Shown here: one piece after another, positions 1 to 7,752 of the stretch | Numbering within the stretch: the first letter of the stretch is position 1 | Layout: each line of letters opens with the position of its first letter | Assembly (NCBI GenBank): GCA_010671965.1 | Contig: JAAHIC010000011.1 | Span: forward strand, 1 to 29,404 | Reading direction: 5' to 3' | Length of the DNA stretch: 29,404 bases | Origin: Leptolyngbya sp. SIO4C5 | GTDB lineage: Bacteria > Cyanobacteriota > Cyanobacteriia > Phormidesmidales > Phormidesmidaceae | The notes under the pieces: generated by a model | Told to the model about the DNA's origin: nothing | The model's input: only the letters and a program-made list of their open reading frames with translations | Database searches by the model: none | Made by a program: the position numbers and the translations under genes

Positions 1-1
1 G

Positions 2-97
2 TTGATGCGGATTTCCGACATCTTCCTGGCGCTGCCGCAGATCGTTCTGGCCATCGCGATCGCGCAGACCTTGGGACCGTCCATCGACAACGCCAGG
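2..97 (+). pseudogene. Fragment of a peptide ABC transporter permease (DppC/OppC-like), probable chimeric contig end
   Basis: Frame 2 reads LMRISDIFLALPQIVLAIAI followed by AQTLGPSIDNA and then meets a stop at 113-115. This is the cytoplasmic-loop and transmembrane signature of DppC/OppC-type peptide permeases. The stretch is GC-rich and proteobacterial in flavour, unlike the cyanobacterial DNA after it. From about base 100 another frame becomes homologous to the TPR proteins of this window, so the join lies near 91-100. I infer an assembly or amplification chimera, or less likely a real recombination junction. Confidence 0.6.
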
Positions 98-120
98 ATG
101 ACGTTCTCGATATAGACCTA

Positions 121-1338
121 GTGCGGGGAGAACTGGAAGCTTTCTACCATCTCTGCGCTGTCTCAGACTGGGCAAACGCTCACCCATTAGCCTTTTCTCC
201 AGTTAATGATTCAGAAACAGAAGAACTACACGAGCAGTTATTCAACTGGGGCTATTATCGAGAACAGCGGCAGCTATACGCCAGCCTGCTGCACAAAATA
301 GATTGTGAGGTTGACCTAGTGTGCCTGAATGGACTTGGCAGCTTACACGATGTACTTGGAGATGCTTGGCAAGCCCTTGACTACTATCAGCGGTCCTTAG
401 AACTAGCCCAAAGGTTGGACGTCCTCGAAGCAGAAGCTACCTCGCTGGGTAACTTGGGCAACGCTTATTTGTCCTTTGGGCTGCCAGAGCGGTCGCTTGA
501 CTTTTACCAGCAGCATTTAGCCAAAGCCCGCATTGTCGGCAATCGCCGATCAATTGGAATTGCTTTGGGGAATCTAGGCAACGTTTACCGCATCTTGAAT
601 GATTACGATCGCGCGATTGACTGTATTCAGCAGCGGCTAGCGATCGCCCGTGCGATCGGGGATCGGCGCGGCGAGGGAGACGCCTACGGCAACTTGGGCA
701 GCGTCTACGCCCTGCAAGGGCGACTAGAAGAGGCACAGCGGCTACAGCAGCAGGCACTCTCGATTGCTCAAGAAATTGGCAACCGTCTCGGAGAATGTCG
801 TACCTACGGCAACCTCGGATTAGTGCATCAAGCTCTAGACAATAGCGCTGAGGCCATTAACTGCTTCAAGTCAGCGCTTAAAATCGCCAGAATCATTGAA
901 GACACAGAAGGACAACGGCTGGCTATTTTGCAGCTCGGTGCTTTGTGTCAGCAACTCGATCGCTATGAAGAGGCCATCCAATACCAGCAGCAAGCCCTGG
1001 GCTTTGTGAGCGATCCCATTCGGATTGGGGCTTTGATGTTGAATATAGGAACGGCTTACCGAGAACTGGGACAAAGCGTAGAGGCGATCGCCTGGTACGA
1101 AACGCTAATGGCGACAGCGAGTCAGGTAGACAGTGCCCTGCCAGAACTGCAAAGCTTACTGATCATGGGGCACTACGGCTTAGCGACGGTTCACCATCAG
1201 AGGGGCCAGTGGATGAAGGCGATCGCTGCGTGCGATCAGGCATTACTCTTGGCTGATGTCTCACTGACGCCGCTGGTGGAGCAAATAGAGAGTTTCAGGC
1301 AGAGCGTGCTCTCAGCGCTCAGGCCACCCTCAAGTTGA
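121..1338 (+). CDS. TPR repeat protein, N-terminally truncated
   Basis: About 405 residues of tandem tetratricopeptide repeats of the 40-residue type, with recurring GNLGNVY and YQQxLxIAxxIGDRxGE signatures. Such arrays form a protein-binding superhelix; no enzymatic motif is visible. Position 121 is a GTG, but it is probably not the true start. The frame is open upstream, and residues encoded from about 100 (DVLDIDLVRGELEAF) align with an internal N-terminal region of the other two TPR proteins here (for example SSRLDQVKGLLES). The native N-terminus has therefore been lost at the contig join. The gene converges on the next TPR gene and their 3' ends overlap by 9 bases. The partner is unknown; by analogy with the 9943-12842 pair it could be a sensor arm of a STAND-type receptor. 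Confidence 0.75.
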   Translation: MRGELEAFYHLCAVSDWANAHPLAFSPVNDSETEELHEQLFNWGYYREQRQLYASLLHKIDCEVDLVCLNGLGSLHDVLGDAWQALDYYQRSLELAQRLDVLEAEATSLGNLGNAYLSFGLPERSLDFYQQHLAKARIVGNRRSIGIALGNLGNVYRILNDYDRAIDCIQQRLAIARAIGDRRGEGDAYGNLGSVYALQGRLEEAQRLQQQALSIAQEIGNRLGECRTYGNLGLVHQALDNSAEAINCFKSALKIARIIEDTEGQRLAILQLGALCQQLDRYEEAIQYQQQALGFVSDPIRIGALMLNIGTAYRELGQSVEAIAWYETLMATASQVDSALPELQSLLIMGHYGLATVHHQRGQWMKAIAACDQALLLADVSLTPLVEQIESFRQSVLSALRPPSS

Positions 1339-3543
1339 TAGCGCGGCTTTGAGCTGGCGGCACTCTTCAGCCAGCGGAATGCCCAGGACAGTTCCCAGGG
1401 AGATCGCCTGGTCAAAGTAATCTAGAGCCATTGGGATATTTCCCTGTGCCTGATGCAGCATTCCCAGATACCGGTAGGCAGAGGCTTCGACCGAGCGGGC
1501 TTCCTGGGCCTGAGCGATATCCAAGCCGGTTTGCAGCATTGAGCGAGCCCGGTCATAGTGTCCTAGCTTGATCAGCGTTTCGCCTAAGTTGGTGAGTGTC
1601 AGTCCTTCCCCCCAGCGATCGCCCATTTGCTGGGAGATTGTCAGCGCCTGCTGATAGTGCTGGACGGCGGCCTCATACTGGGTCAGTTCACTTTGGGCAT
1701 TAGCCAGATTGACCAGGGCGGCTAGCTCAGAGGGCTTCTCTCCCAGTTTGCGAGCGATCGCCAGATCTTGTTGATGGTAGGTGACAGCGCGAGCATAGTC
1801 CTGCTGCTGATCATAGACGCAGCCAATACTTCCTAGCGCTGCCCCTTCACCAGCGATATCGCCCATCTGTCTGACCAGTTCTAAGTTCTGAAAATGATAG
1901 TCGAGAGCCGTATCGCAATTACCCAGATGTTGATGTACGTTACCCAGTCCTTGCAGTGCACGGCCCTGACCCGGCAGATCTCCTAGAGCAATGGCGAGAT
2001 CCAAATGCTGCCGATGATAATCCAAGGCTTTTTGAAACGCTCCCAGCGCTCCGTAGAGATTGCCCAAGTAGCCCAGGGCATTAGCCTCTCCCATCAAATC
2101 GCCGAGCGGCCTAGCAATGGCGATCGCCTGCTCAAAGCACTCAATCGCCTGCGGACTGTTGCCGATAGCTCTGTAGGTGTTGCCCAGGTTGCTGAGTGCT
2201 TGTCCTTCCCGGTAGCGATCGCCAATCTGTCGAACAATCGCTAGCTGCTGGTTGAGCGCTTCAAAGGCATCGTCATAGTCACCCAGCGCGTGAAAGACAA
2301 CGCCCAGGTTACCGTAAGCGAGACTAATGCCGAGCTGGTCGCCAATTTCCTGGGCCAGTGCTAGCTGCTGCTGATAGCTGTCAACTGCCAGCGCGTACTG
2401 GCTAGTGGCGCTGTAAACGTTGCCAAGATTACCCAGCGCATGCAGCCAGCTTTGTTTGTGATCCAGACTTTGGGCGATCGCCAGGTGACGCTGATGATAC
2501 CGCCGTGCTTTGTCATAGTCTCCGGTCAGGAAGCAGACATTGCCGAGGCCCCCCAACGCGCTACCTTCACTGGCGCGATCGCGAATCTCCTGAGCAATCT
2601 GCCGCTGCTGCTCAAAGTAGCGAGCCGCCGCCACATATTCACCTAGGCTATAGCAGGCGCTCCCCAGTCCCCCCAGCGCACTGCTTTCTCCCTGACGATT
2701 GCCAATGGTTTGCGCTAACTGCAAATGCTGCTGGTGGTAGTCTTTGGCCTGCGGGTAACGGCCTAGAGAATGGCAGCAGCTGCCAAGATTACCGTAAACA
2801 GAACCGATGATCTCGATATCCTCTATTTCAAGCGCGATCGCTAGATGTTGCTGGTGAGAGTCGAGGGCTTTGAGATAGTTGCCTTGGGATTCGTAGATGT
2901 TGCCTAGGCTGCCTAAGGCAATGCCTTCGCCAAAGCGATCGCCCGCTTCTCTGGCAATGATCAGCCACTGTTTCTGATAGTCAATGGCCTGAGCATAGTT
3001 GCCGAGGGAATAGTAGACCTCACCTAGATTGCTCAGCAGCGTACCTTGGTCAACAGAGCTGCCGACAGTCTGCATGATGCTGAGGCTGCGCTCTAGATAG
3101 AGCTGAGCTTTACTGTAGTTGCCTTGGCTGTAGTAGCTGACACCCAAGCATTGCAGAAATAGACCGTTTTGCTTGAGTGGGAGATGGTCTACAACGGCTT
3201 CGTAAAGCTCGAGCTGCGCTTGCGAATATCCCCAGAGCTTGAGCTGATAGTGCAGGCGGGCTTCCGCAGGAGTGTTGACTTTCACCGACATCAGGCTAAC
3301 AGCGCGTTCCCATTCCTCGATTTTGCAAAGCAGGTGAACGGCTTCAATGTATCCTTTTACCTGTTCTAGATTAGTGTCTGCGGCGGGACGGTGCCTCGTT
3401 AGCCAGTTGATGATGGCCTGGCAGTGAGCACGGCGCGATCGCGGCTCCACGAAACGAACACGTTCAGGTAGGATTCCTAGCTGGGCTAGGGTCTCTAGTG
3501 GCGGTGGCGTTAGGGGGTGAGTTGCCTTTGGAGCAGCAGGCAT
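1330..3543 (-). CDS. Large TPR repeat protein (737 aa)
   Basis: After an N-terminal region of about 90 residues shared with the TPR protein at 11352-12842 (NWLTRHRP...LEQVKGYIEAVHLL), the protein is an almost uninterrupted run of 40-residue TPR units with the consensus GNLGNVYxxLGxYxxAxxYxQQ. They run from about residue 125 to the end, roughly 14 units. This resembles the LGN/PINS-like TPR_12 type used as a protein-interaction scaffold. There is no signal peptide, membrane segment or catalytic motif. The ATG at 3541-3543 is the first good start. The repeat units are also similar at the DNA level, which makes the gene prone to unit gain or loss. It lies downstream of array 1 on the same strand, separated by a repeat-rich spacer. 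Function unknown. Confidence 0.85.
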   Translation of the reverse strand: MPAAPKATHPLTPPPLETLAQLGILPERVRFVEPRSRRAHCQAIINWLTRHRPAADTNLEQVKGYIEAVHLLCKIEEWERAVSLMSVKVNTPAEARLHYQLKLWGYSQAQLELYEAVVDHLPLKQNGLFLQCLGVSYYSQGNYSKAQLYLERSLSIMQTVGSSVDQGTLLSNLGEVYYSLGNYAQAIDYQKQWLIIAREAGDRFGEGIALGSLGNIYESQGNYLKALDSHQQHLAIALEIEDIEIIGSVYGNLGSCCHSLGRYPQAKDYHQQHLQLAQTIGNRQGESSALGGLGSACYSLGEYVAAARYFEQQRQIAQEIRDRASEGSALGGLGNVCFLTGDYDKARRYHQRHLAIAQSLDHKQSWLHALGNLGNVYSATSQYALAVDSYQQQLALAQEIGDQLGISLAYGNLGVVFHALGDYDDAFEALNQQLAIVRQIGDRYREGQALSNLGNTYRAIGNSPQAIECFEQAIAIARPLGDLMGEANALGYLGNLYGALGAFQKALDYHRQHLDLAIALGDLPGQGRALQGLGNVHQHLGNCDTALDYHFQNLELVRQMGDIAGEGAALGSIGCVYDQQQDYARAVTYHQQDLAIARKLGEKPSELAALVNLANAQSELTQYEAAVQHYQQALTISQQMGDRWGEGLTLTNLGETLIKLGHYDRARSMLQTGLDIAQAQEARSVEASAYRYLGMLHQAQGNIPMALDYFDQAISLGTVLGIPLAEECRQLKAALST

Positions 3544-3649
3544 ATGATTAAAAGGCAGAAATAAGAAGGCAGAAGGGAAGGAAAGTTTAGAAAGCAGAGG
3601 ACGGAAGGCAGAAGGCAGAAATAGAGACAGAAGGCAGGGGTTGAGATAG
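3544..3649. repeat. Intergenic stretch rich in GAAGGCAGAA-type short repeats
   Basis: The gap between the TPR gene and array 1 carries several degenerate copies of AAGGCAGAA/GAAGGCAGAA (for example 3551-3575 and 3605-3640). Related GGGCAGAA copies occur near 3783-3815, and inverted copies (CTTCTGCCTTCT) sit inside the duplicated trailer. This looks like a simple cyanobacterial intergenic repeat family. No gene is visible. Confidence 0.5.
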
Positions 3650-3966
3650 GTTCAAAAGCGAGCACCTATCGCATAGAGTTGCAGACTTTTTATAGCATTG
3701 ACTCCAACATCTTGTACGCCATCCCTTTCATCCTTCTGCCTTCTAACTTCTACCTTGGTTAAGGTTTCCGTCCCCTGGATAAAGGGCAGAAATCTGAGGG
3801 CAGAGGGCAGAAATTAGCTGAAATCTAAGGTGAAGGGAGGTTCAAAGGCGATCCCATAGTGCATAGGGTCACAGACTTTTTATAGCATTGACTCCAACAT
3901 CTTGTACGCCATCCCTTTCATACTTTTGCCTTCTAACTTCTACCTTGGTTAAGGTTTCCGTCCCCT
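3650..3966 (-). repeat. Duplicated CRISPR-1 trailer with a repeat stub
   Basis: Two direct copies of about 127 bp are offset by exactly 190 bp: 3650-3776 and 3840-3966. The last 95 bp differ at only about two positions. The second copy runs into the first complete repeat of array 1. The first copy ends at 3764-3776 in a 13-nt stub that is the crRNA-handle end of the same repeat, after which the match stops. The stub shows that a trailer-plus-repeat unit was duplicated and then truncated at the leader-distal end of the array. Confidence 0.75.
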
Positions 3967-5558
3967 TTCGGGGTAATGAGATTGAAACATGCGTATATGC
4001 GGAGGTCGTCGCAAACAACAACGGTTTCCGTCCCCTTTCGGGGTAATGAGATTGAAACGCTTCGGACGAGACTGGCGGCACTGTGAATAAGCATGTTTCC
4101 GTCCCCTTTCGGGGTAATGAGATTGAAACACTCTTCAGTGGAGCCGATGATTACCCTGGACAACAACGTTTCCGTCCCCTTTCGGGGTAATGAGATTGAA
4201 ACCCCTTTTTTTAGGGACCCAGGGCATCCTGGGATTTTGTTTCCGTCCCCTTTCGGGGTAATGAGATTGAAACTATACCAATTGCAGAGGAGATTATTGC
4301 GGCATGCAAAAGTGTTTCCGTCCCCTTTCGGGGTAATGAGATTGAAACTTTTTGATCTTGCAAAAAGAACAATAGAGAGCCACGGTTTCCGTCCCCTTTC
4401 GGGGTAATGAGATTGAAACTTGCTGACCAACTACTCGTTGTTTTCCCAGAAAGTTTCCGTCCCCTTTCGGGGTAATGAGATTGAAACGGCGTCGTGGGGG
4501 AGGTTTAAACGTCCTTAACATCGTTTCCGTCCCCTTTCGGGGTAATGAGATTGAAACATGTTGACTACTGCTCTGAAGTTGGATGAAAGTTCGTTTCCGT
4601 CCCCTTTCGGGGTAATGAGATTGAAACCATCTATACTCTCGACAGTTTTGTTGAATTTAAGGTTTCCGTCCCCTTTCGGGGTAATGAGATTGAAACGATC
4701 TCGACACTACGGTGTATCTGAGAAGATCTCCTGATGTTTCCGTCCCCTTTCGGGGTAATGAGATTGAAACCTCGCTGGGTTAGTGGTCGTGTCCATTGGC
4801 ACCAGCCTGTTTCCGTCCCCTTTCGGGGTAATGAGATTGAAACGACAGACGGAAGCCCTTGCCACGATCCTCACACGGGTGTTTCCGTCCCCTTTCGGGG
4901 TAATGAGATTGAAACAAGTTGGAACTAGAGGAGTTAACCCAAAAGGCGGTTCGTTTCCGTCCCCTTTCGGGGTAATGAGATTGAAACGCTACTACTACGT
5001 CTCGTAGTGAAGCGATGGATAGGAGTGTTTCCGTCCCCTTTCGGGGTAATGAGATTGAAACTGGCGAGAAGGTGTACACCACCCGGGAAGCCTACGAGTT
5101 TCCGTCCCCTTTCGGGGTAATGAGATTGAAACTGGTGGGGTTCACTTGGGAGAACCCTCGGGTTCCTCGTTTCCGTCCCCTTTCGGGGTAATGAGATTGA
5201 AACAACTGATAAAGGCAGCGTCTGACGAACAGCGTCGCGTTTCCGTCCCCTTTCGGGGTAATGAGATTGAAACCATCATGGCTGCAATCGTACATGGCTT
5301 GACAGAAGTGTTTCCGTCCCCTTTCGGGGTAATGAGATTGAAACGTCGCTTATATAAGCGAGGCCTACGACTCAGAAACCGTTTCCGTCCCCTTTCGGGG
5401 TAATGAGATTGAAACGCTTGGAAAAAGCTCAAGCGGCGCTTGAGCAGAAAGGTTTCCGTCCCCTTTCGGGGTAATGAGATTGAAACCAGTGAAGATGCAG
5501 TGGATGACGAGAGCAGTGATGCCGTTTCCGTCCCCTTTCGGGGTAATGAGATTGAAAC
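3954..5558 (-). CRISPR. CRISPR array 1: 23 repeats of 35 nt, 22 spacers
   Basis: The repeats start at 3954, 4024, 4095, 4168, 4239, 4314, 4385, 4453, 4523, 4593, 4662, 4736, 4809, 4881, 4953, 5027, 5098, 5169, 5239, 5310, 5381, 5452 and 5524, and they look identical. Spacers are 33-40 nt. On the minus strand the repeat begins GTTTCAATCTCATTA, folds as CCCC-GAAA-GGGG and ends in the 8-nt handle ACGGAAAC. That is the canonical stem-then-ACxGAAAC form of type III repeats. The duplicated, partly degraded flank lies on the left and a structured leader on the right. The cas1 operon also runs leftward toward the array. I therefore place transcription on the minus strand. Confidence 0.97.
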
Positions 5559-5793
5559 CCCCTCGATCTGGAGCCCTTACTGGGTAAGGCTTTCAACACC
5601 CCAAATCTGAGGGGGTCTGTTTCAAGGCCGAATAAATGAGAATTACTGTCAATAACCCCTCTTCAAACAGGGCTCAAACCCTTGCACGGAAAGCAATCTG
5701 AGGGGGTTGACGAAGTTATGCGGTTTTCAAGGATCGGCAGACCCCCTCAGATTAGCAGTCAATTCTCTAGGCGGCAATCTCCCAACGCTAGTG
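5559..5793 (-). promoter_or_regulatory. Leader of CRISPR array 1
   Basis: A non-coding stretch of 235 bp lies between the DUF2325 gene and the first (leader-proximal) repeat. It carries AATCTGAGGGGGT at 5604-5616 and again at 5695-5707, with the exact inverted copy at 5741-5753, giving a 13-bp stem. It also has the 10-mer CTGTCAATAA at 5646-5655 (TTATTGACAG, containing a TTGACA -35-like box, on the minus strand) and a small hairpin CCCTTAC/GTAAGG near 5574-5588. The spacing and several short motifs recur in the leader of array 2. A -10 box is not clear. The promoter role is inferred. Confidence 0.7.
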
Positions 5794-6543
5794 TTAACAA
5801 TTCTTTTGACTCACGTGAGCCAAAATTTCTCGCACTACTCCACTCTTCCCACGACAGCTCAATAGTAAGACCTCGCCTGATAAGCTTCCCCCCTTCCTCA
5901 ACTGCATAATGCTATCAGTCTGTTGGTGCTTCATATATCCCGTAATCAGCACAATCAGGTCGCAGTCCCAAATTTTTGCCTTAATCGTGCTTCGACCAAA
6001 CCCATGCTTGCTAAACGGGGGCAATTCTACCCATTGGGTTAAGCCATGATACTGTGATAGCGCCTGAATCACCCCGCGTCGAGTAGTATGATGCCCACCG
6101 ACTAGAGCCAGCTTAGTAGTTGATAGATCAACTGTCGGCAGCTTTGCTGGAATTACTGCTGGTAGAGCCTGAGTTTGTGGGGGTTCCTCAATTGGCGCCA
6201 GCTTAGCATCAGAGCTTGACGCGCTCGTCGCGGTTAGCAAACCAAACAACTCTTCGACCAGGTCCTCAAGTTCCCAAATTTCAAGCTGTAGATCATCCCG
6301 CTCAGCTTGCATCTGGTCATAGCGTGCCTGCAAACTTCGATTTTCCAGTCTGAGCTGCGTGCGCACCATCTCCATCTCACGGGTGAGGGCGTTAAATTTA
6401 GCCCGAAGTGCTGAGAGCTGACGCATCAGCCGTTGCTTTTCTCGGCGATCTAGACCTGAGATCCCCCTCACCAGTAGCTGCAGCGATCGATACAACCGTG
6501 CCTGTATCCGTTGCCATCTTCGCAAATATTGCATTACTGCCAT
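5794..6543 (-). CDS. Coiled-coil DUF2325 protein in the CRISPR adaptation operon
   Basis: The protein has 249 residues. Residues ~30-105 are a basic and then acidic coiled coil (LRAKFNALTREMEMVRTQLR and following heptads). A Pro-rich linker spans ~110-140, and ~143-245 form a DUF2325 domain: KLALVGGHHTTRRGV at the first strand, then DCDLIVLITGYMKHQ and a C-terminal EVLLLSCRGKS. DUF2325 is a small Rossmann-like domain of unknown biochemical role. The ATG overlaps the stop of the upstream four-helix-bundle gene by 10 bases, so the two are likely translationally coupled. It is the last gene before the leader of array 1. I infer a role in spacer acquisition or in regulating the locus; nothing in the sequence proves it. 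Confidence 0.75.
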   Translation of the reverse strand: MAVMQYLRRWQRIQARLYRSLQLLVRGISGLDRREKQRLMRQLSALRAKFNALTREMEMVRTQLRLENRSLQARYDQMQAERDDLQLEIWELEDLVEELFGLLTATSASSSDAKLAPIEEPPQTQALPAVIPAKLPTVDLSTTKLALVGGHHTTRRGVIQALSQYHGLTQWVELPPFSKHGFGRSTIKAKIWDCDLIVLITGYMKHQQTDSIMQLRKGGSLSGEVLLLSCRGKSGVVREILAHVSQKNC

Positions 6544-6932
6544 GCTCCCTCTAGTGATTTAACCCAGACCGAGGCATTCTCGATGAGGCGTTCCAAAGCT
6601 GCGAAAATTAGGCGATATTGACCCGAAAGTTCTTGTCCAACTTCGCGGCTTAAGTATCCGCACAGCACAGCAATTTCAATCCAGGTCTGCATTTCAGCCG
6701 CTTCTGCCTGAGCGTCACTGAGCTTGGCCACAAACGCCTTGCGGTAACGCCGTTTGCCCCAGGCTTCAGCAATGCTGGCGCAGACTGCGCGTGAGGCTGT
6801 CAGCGTTTGTCGGGTCAGAAGGGCCTCTTCTTCCTTGGGAAAACTTCGAGACAGGTGATACACCTCATTCACGCAGTTGAAGGCGAGCTGATAGACCTGG
6901 AGTTCTTGATAGGTATGAATGAAGTCTGGCAT
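6534..6932 (-). CDS. Four-helix-bundle protein 2 (S23/Avd-like)
   Basis: The protein has 132 residues and belongs to the four-helix-bundle family that includes proteins encoded by 23S rRNA intervening sequences and Avd, the RT partner in diversity-generating retroelements. Visible signatures are YQELQVYQLAF at the start, SRAVCASIAEAWGKRRY in helix 2, and EAAEMQTWIEIAVLCGYLS in helix 3. The basic GKRRYRKAF patch suits nucleic-acid contact. It is a paralogue of the gene just upstream (7052-7459), 119 bp away, and it overlaps the DUF2325 gene. Its place behind RT-Cas1 and Cas2 suggests an RT accessory role like that of Avd, which is inference. No template/variable repeat pair of a DGR was seen. 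Confidence 0.8.
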   Translation of the reverse strand: MPDFIHTYQELQVYQLAFNCVNEVYHLSRSFPKEEEALLTRQTLTASRAVCASIAEAWGKRRYRKAFVAKLSDAQAEAAEMQTWIEIAVLCGYLSREVGQELSGQYRLIFAALERLIENASVWVKSLEGAWQ

Positions 6933-7051
6933 GGAGATTGTCCTTCGTTAATTGAGTGGCTGGTTTGAGAGTTGTGAGACAAGGAAGAAGGAAGATTGTG
7001 AAGGTGCTGTTTCCGCAACGCCGTTCAGGCAACCTTCCCTCTGAGGTCGCT

Positions 7052-7459
7052 CTAAGCCGTCGCCGGTAAGTCTTTGTCCCAGCGATCGCGGCCAATCGAA
7101 ACGGTTTCCATGAGCTGATCGAGTGCTGTAGCCAGGTAGCGGTAGCGATCGCCGAGGCTTTGCCCGGCGTCGGCATCGAGATATCCCGCTTGAATAGCGA
7201 CCTCAAGCCAAATCTGGATTTCGGTCGTCTGGAAATGAGCCTCGCTGAGCTGACCCAGTAAAGCCAGGCGATCGCGGCGCTTGCCCCAGGCAGCAGCGAT
7301 ATGGGCTCGCACAGCGCGGGAGATTGCTAAGAGGCGACAAGCCAGTTCAGTAGCGGAGTCGTCGGCCAGGTGTTCTACTAGTGCGTAGAGATCGATAGAA
7401 TTCTGGAATGCGAGCCGATAAATCCGAAGTTCCTGAAAGCTTTGAACAGGTTTCTGCAT
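7052..7459 (-). CDS. Four-helix-bundle protein 1 (S23/Avd-like)
   Basis: The protein has 135 residues and the same family and layout as its downstream paralogue: FQELRIYRLAFQNSIDLY, then SRAVRAHIAAAWGKRRDRLA, then TTEIQIWLEVAIQAGYLD, then a final helix DRYRYLATALDQLMETV. It starts 14 bases after the cas2 stop, so it is very probably cotranscribed with RT-cas1-cas2. The two copies share the AWGKRR motif but have diverged elsewhere, so the duplication is old, or they form a hetero-oligomer. Avd of diversity-generating retroelements is a pentamer of this fold that binds the RT and its RNA. The comparison is structural reasoning, not proof of function. Confidence 0.8.
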   Translation of the reverse strand: MQKPVQSFQELRIYRLAFQNSIDLYALVEHLADDSATELACRLLAISRAVRAHIAAAWGKRRDRLALLGQLSEAHFQTTEIQIWLEVAIQAGYLDADAGQSLGDRYRYLATALDQLMETVSIGRDRWDKDLPATA

Positions 7460-7473
7460 GGTGATTTCTCCGG

Positions 7474-7752
7474 TTAAACAATAAAGGCAACATCATCGAC
7501 TTCGCGTTGAGGTTGTAGCCCCAGCACGAGCACTTTTTTGCGGTAGCGAGGCGAGAGGGGATAGAAGCGCACCTGGTCTTCTTCTGGCTTGATGTAGCGG
7601 TTAAGCTTGCGCTGCAGCATGTCCCGTTGGTCAGAGTTCAAAACGCATTCAAACACTGACTTTTGAACCCGCATCCCATAACCCTCAAGCAGGTGCGCTA
7701 CCTTGTTGCGCCGTCTATCAAGCACAACGTCATAGCAGATGAGGTAGAACAT
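7474..7752 (-). CDS. cas2: CRISPR-associated endoribonuclease-fold protein Cas2
   Basis: The protein has 92 residues, the usual Cas2 length. It opens with MFYLICYDVVLDRRRNKVAH, the ferredoxin-like first strand with the conserved Asp (YDV), followed by LLEGYGMRVQKSVFEC, the second family signature. Cas2 bridges Cas1 dimers in the integrase complex that inserts new spacers. The ATG at 7750-7752 is chosen because it begins the conserved strand and shares one base with the RT-cas1 stop (TAATG). The longer upstream reading adds 22 residues unlike Cas2 that overlap the cas1 coding region. Confidence 0.95.
   Translation of the reverse strand: MFYLICYDVVLDRRRNKVAHLLEGYGMRVQKSVFECVLNSDQRDMLQRKLNRYIKPEEDQVRFYPLSPRYRKKVLVLGLQPQREVDDVAFIV

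Noticed and set aside
437-757. Minus-strand frame inside the first TPR gene
   Set aside because: It is Arg-rich with no conserved motifs and is antisense to TPR repeats, so it is a shadow frame.
3650-3953. First read as the leader of array 1, with crRNAs on the plus strand ending ATTGAAAC
   Set aside because: The minus-strand repeat has the stem followed by the ACGGAAAC handle typical of type III. The right flank shares its architecture with the flank of array 2, and the left flank is duplicated with a repeat stub. All of this makes the left side the trailer.
3869-5432. Open reading frames across array 1 with repeating FQSHYPERGRK or FNLITPKGDGN peptides
   Set aside because: They are translations of the CRISPR repeat in different frames and not genes.
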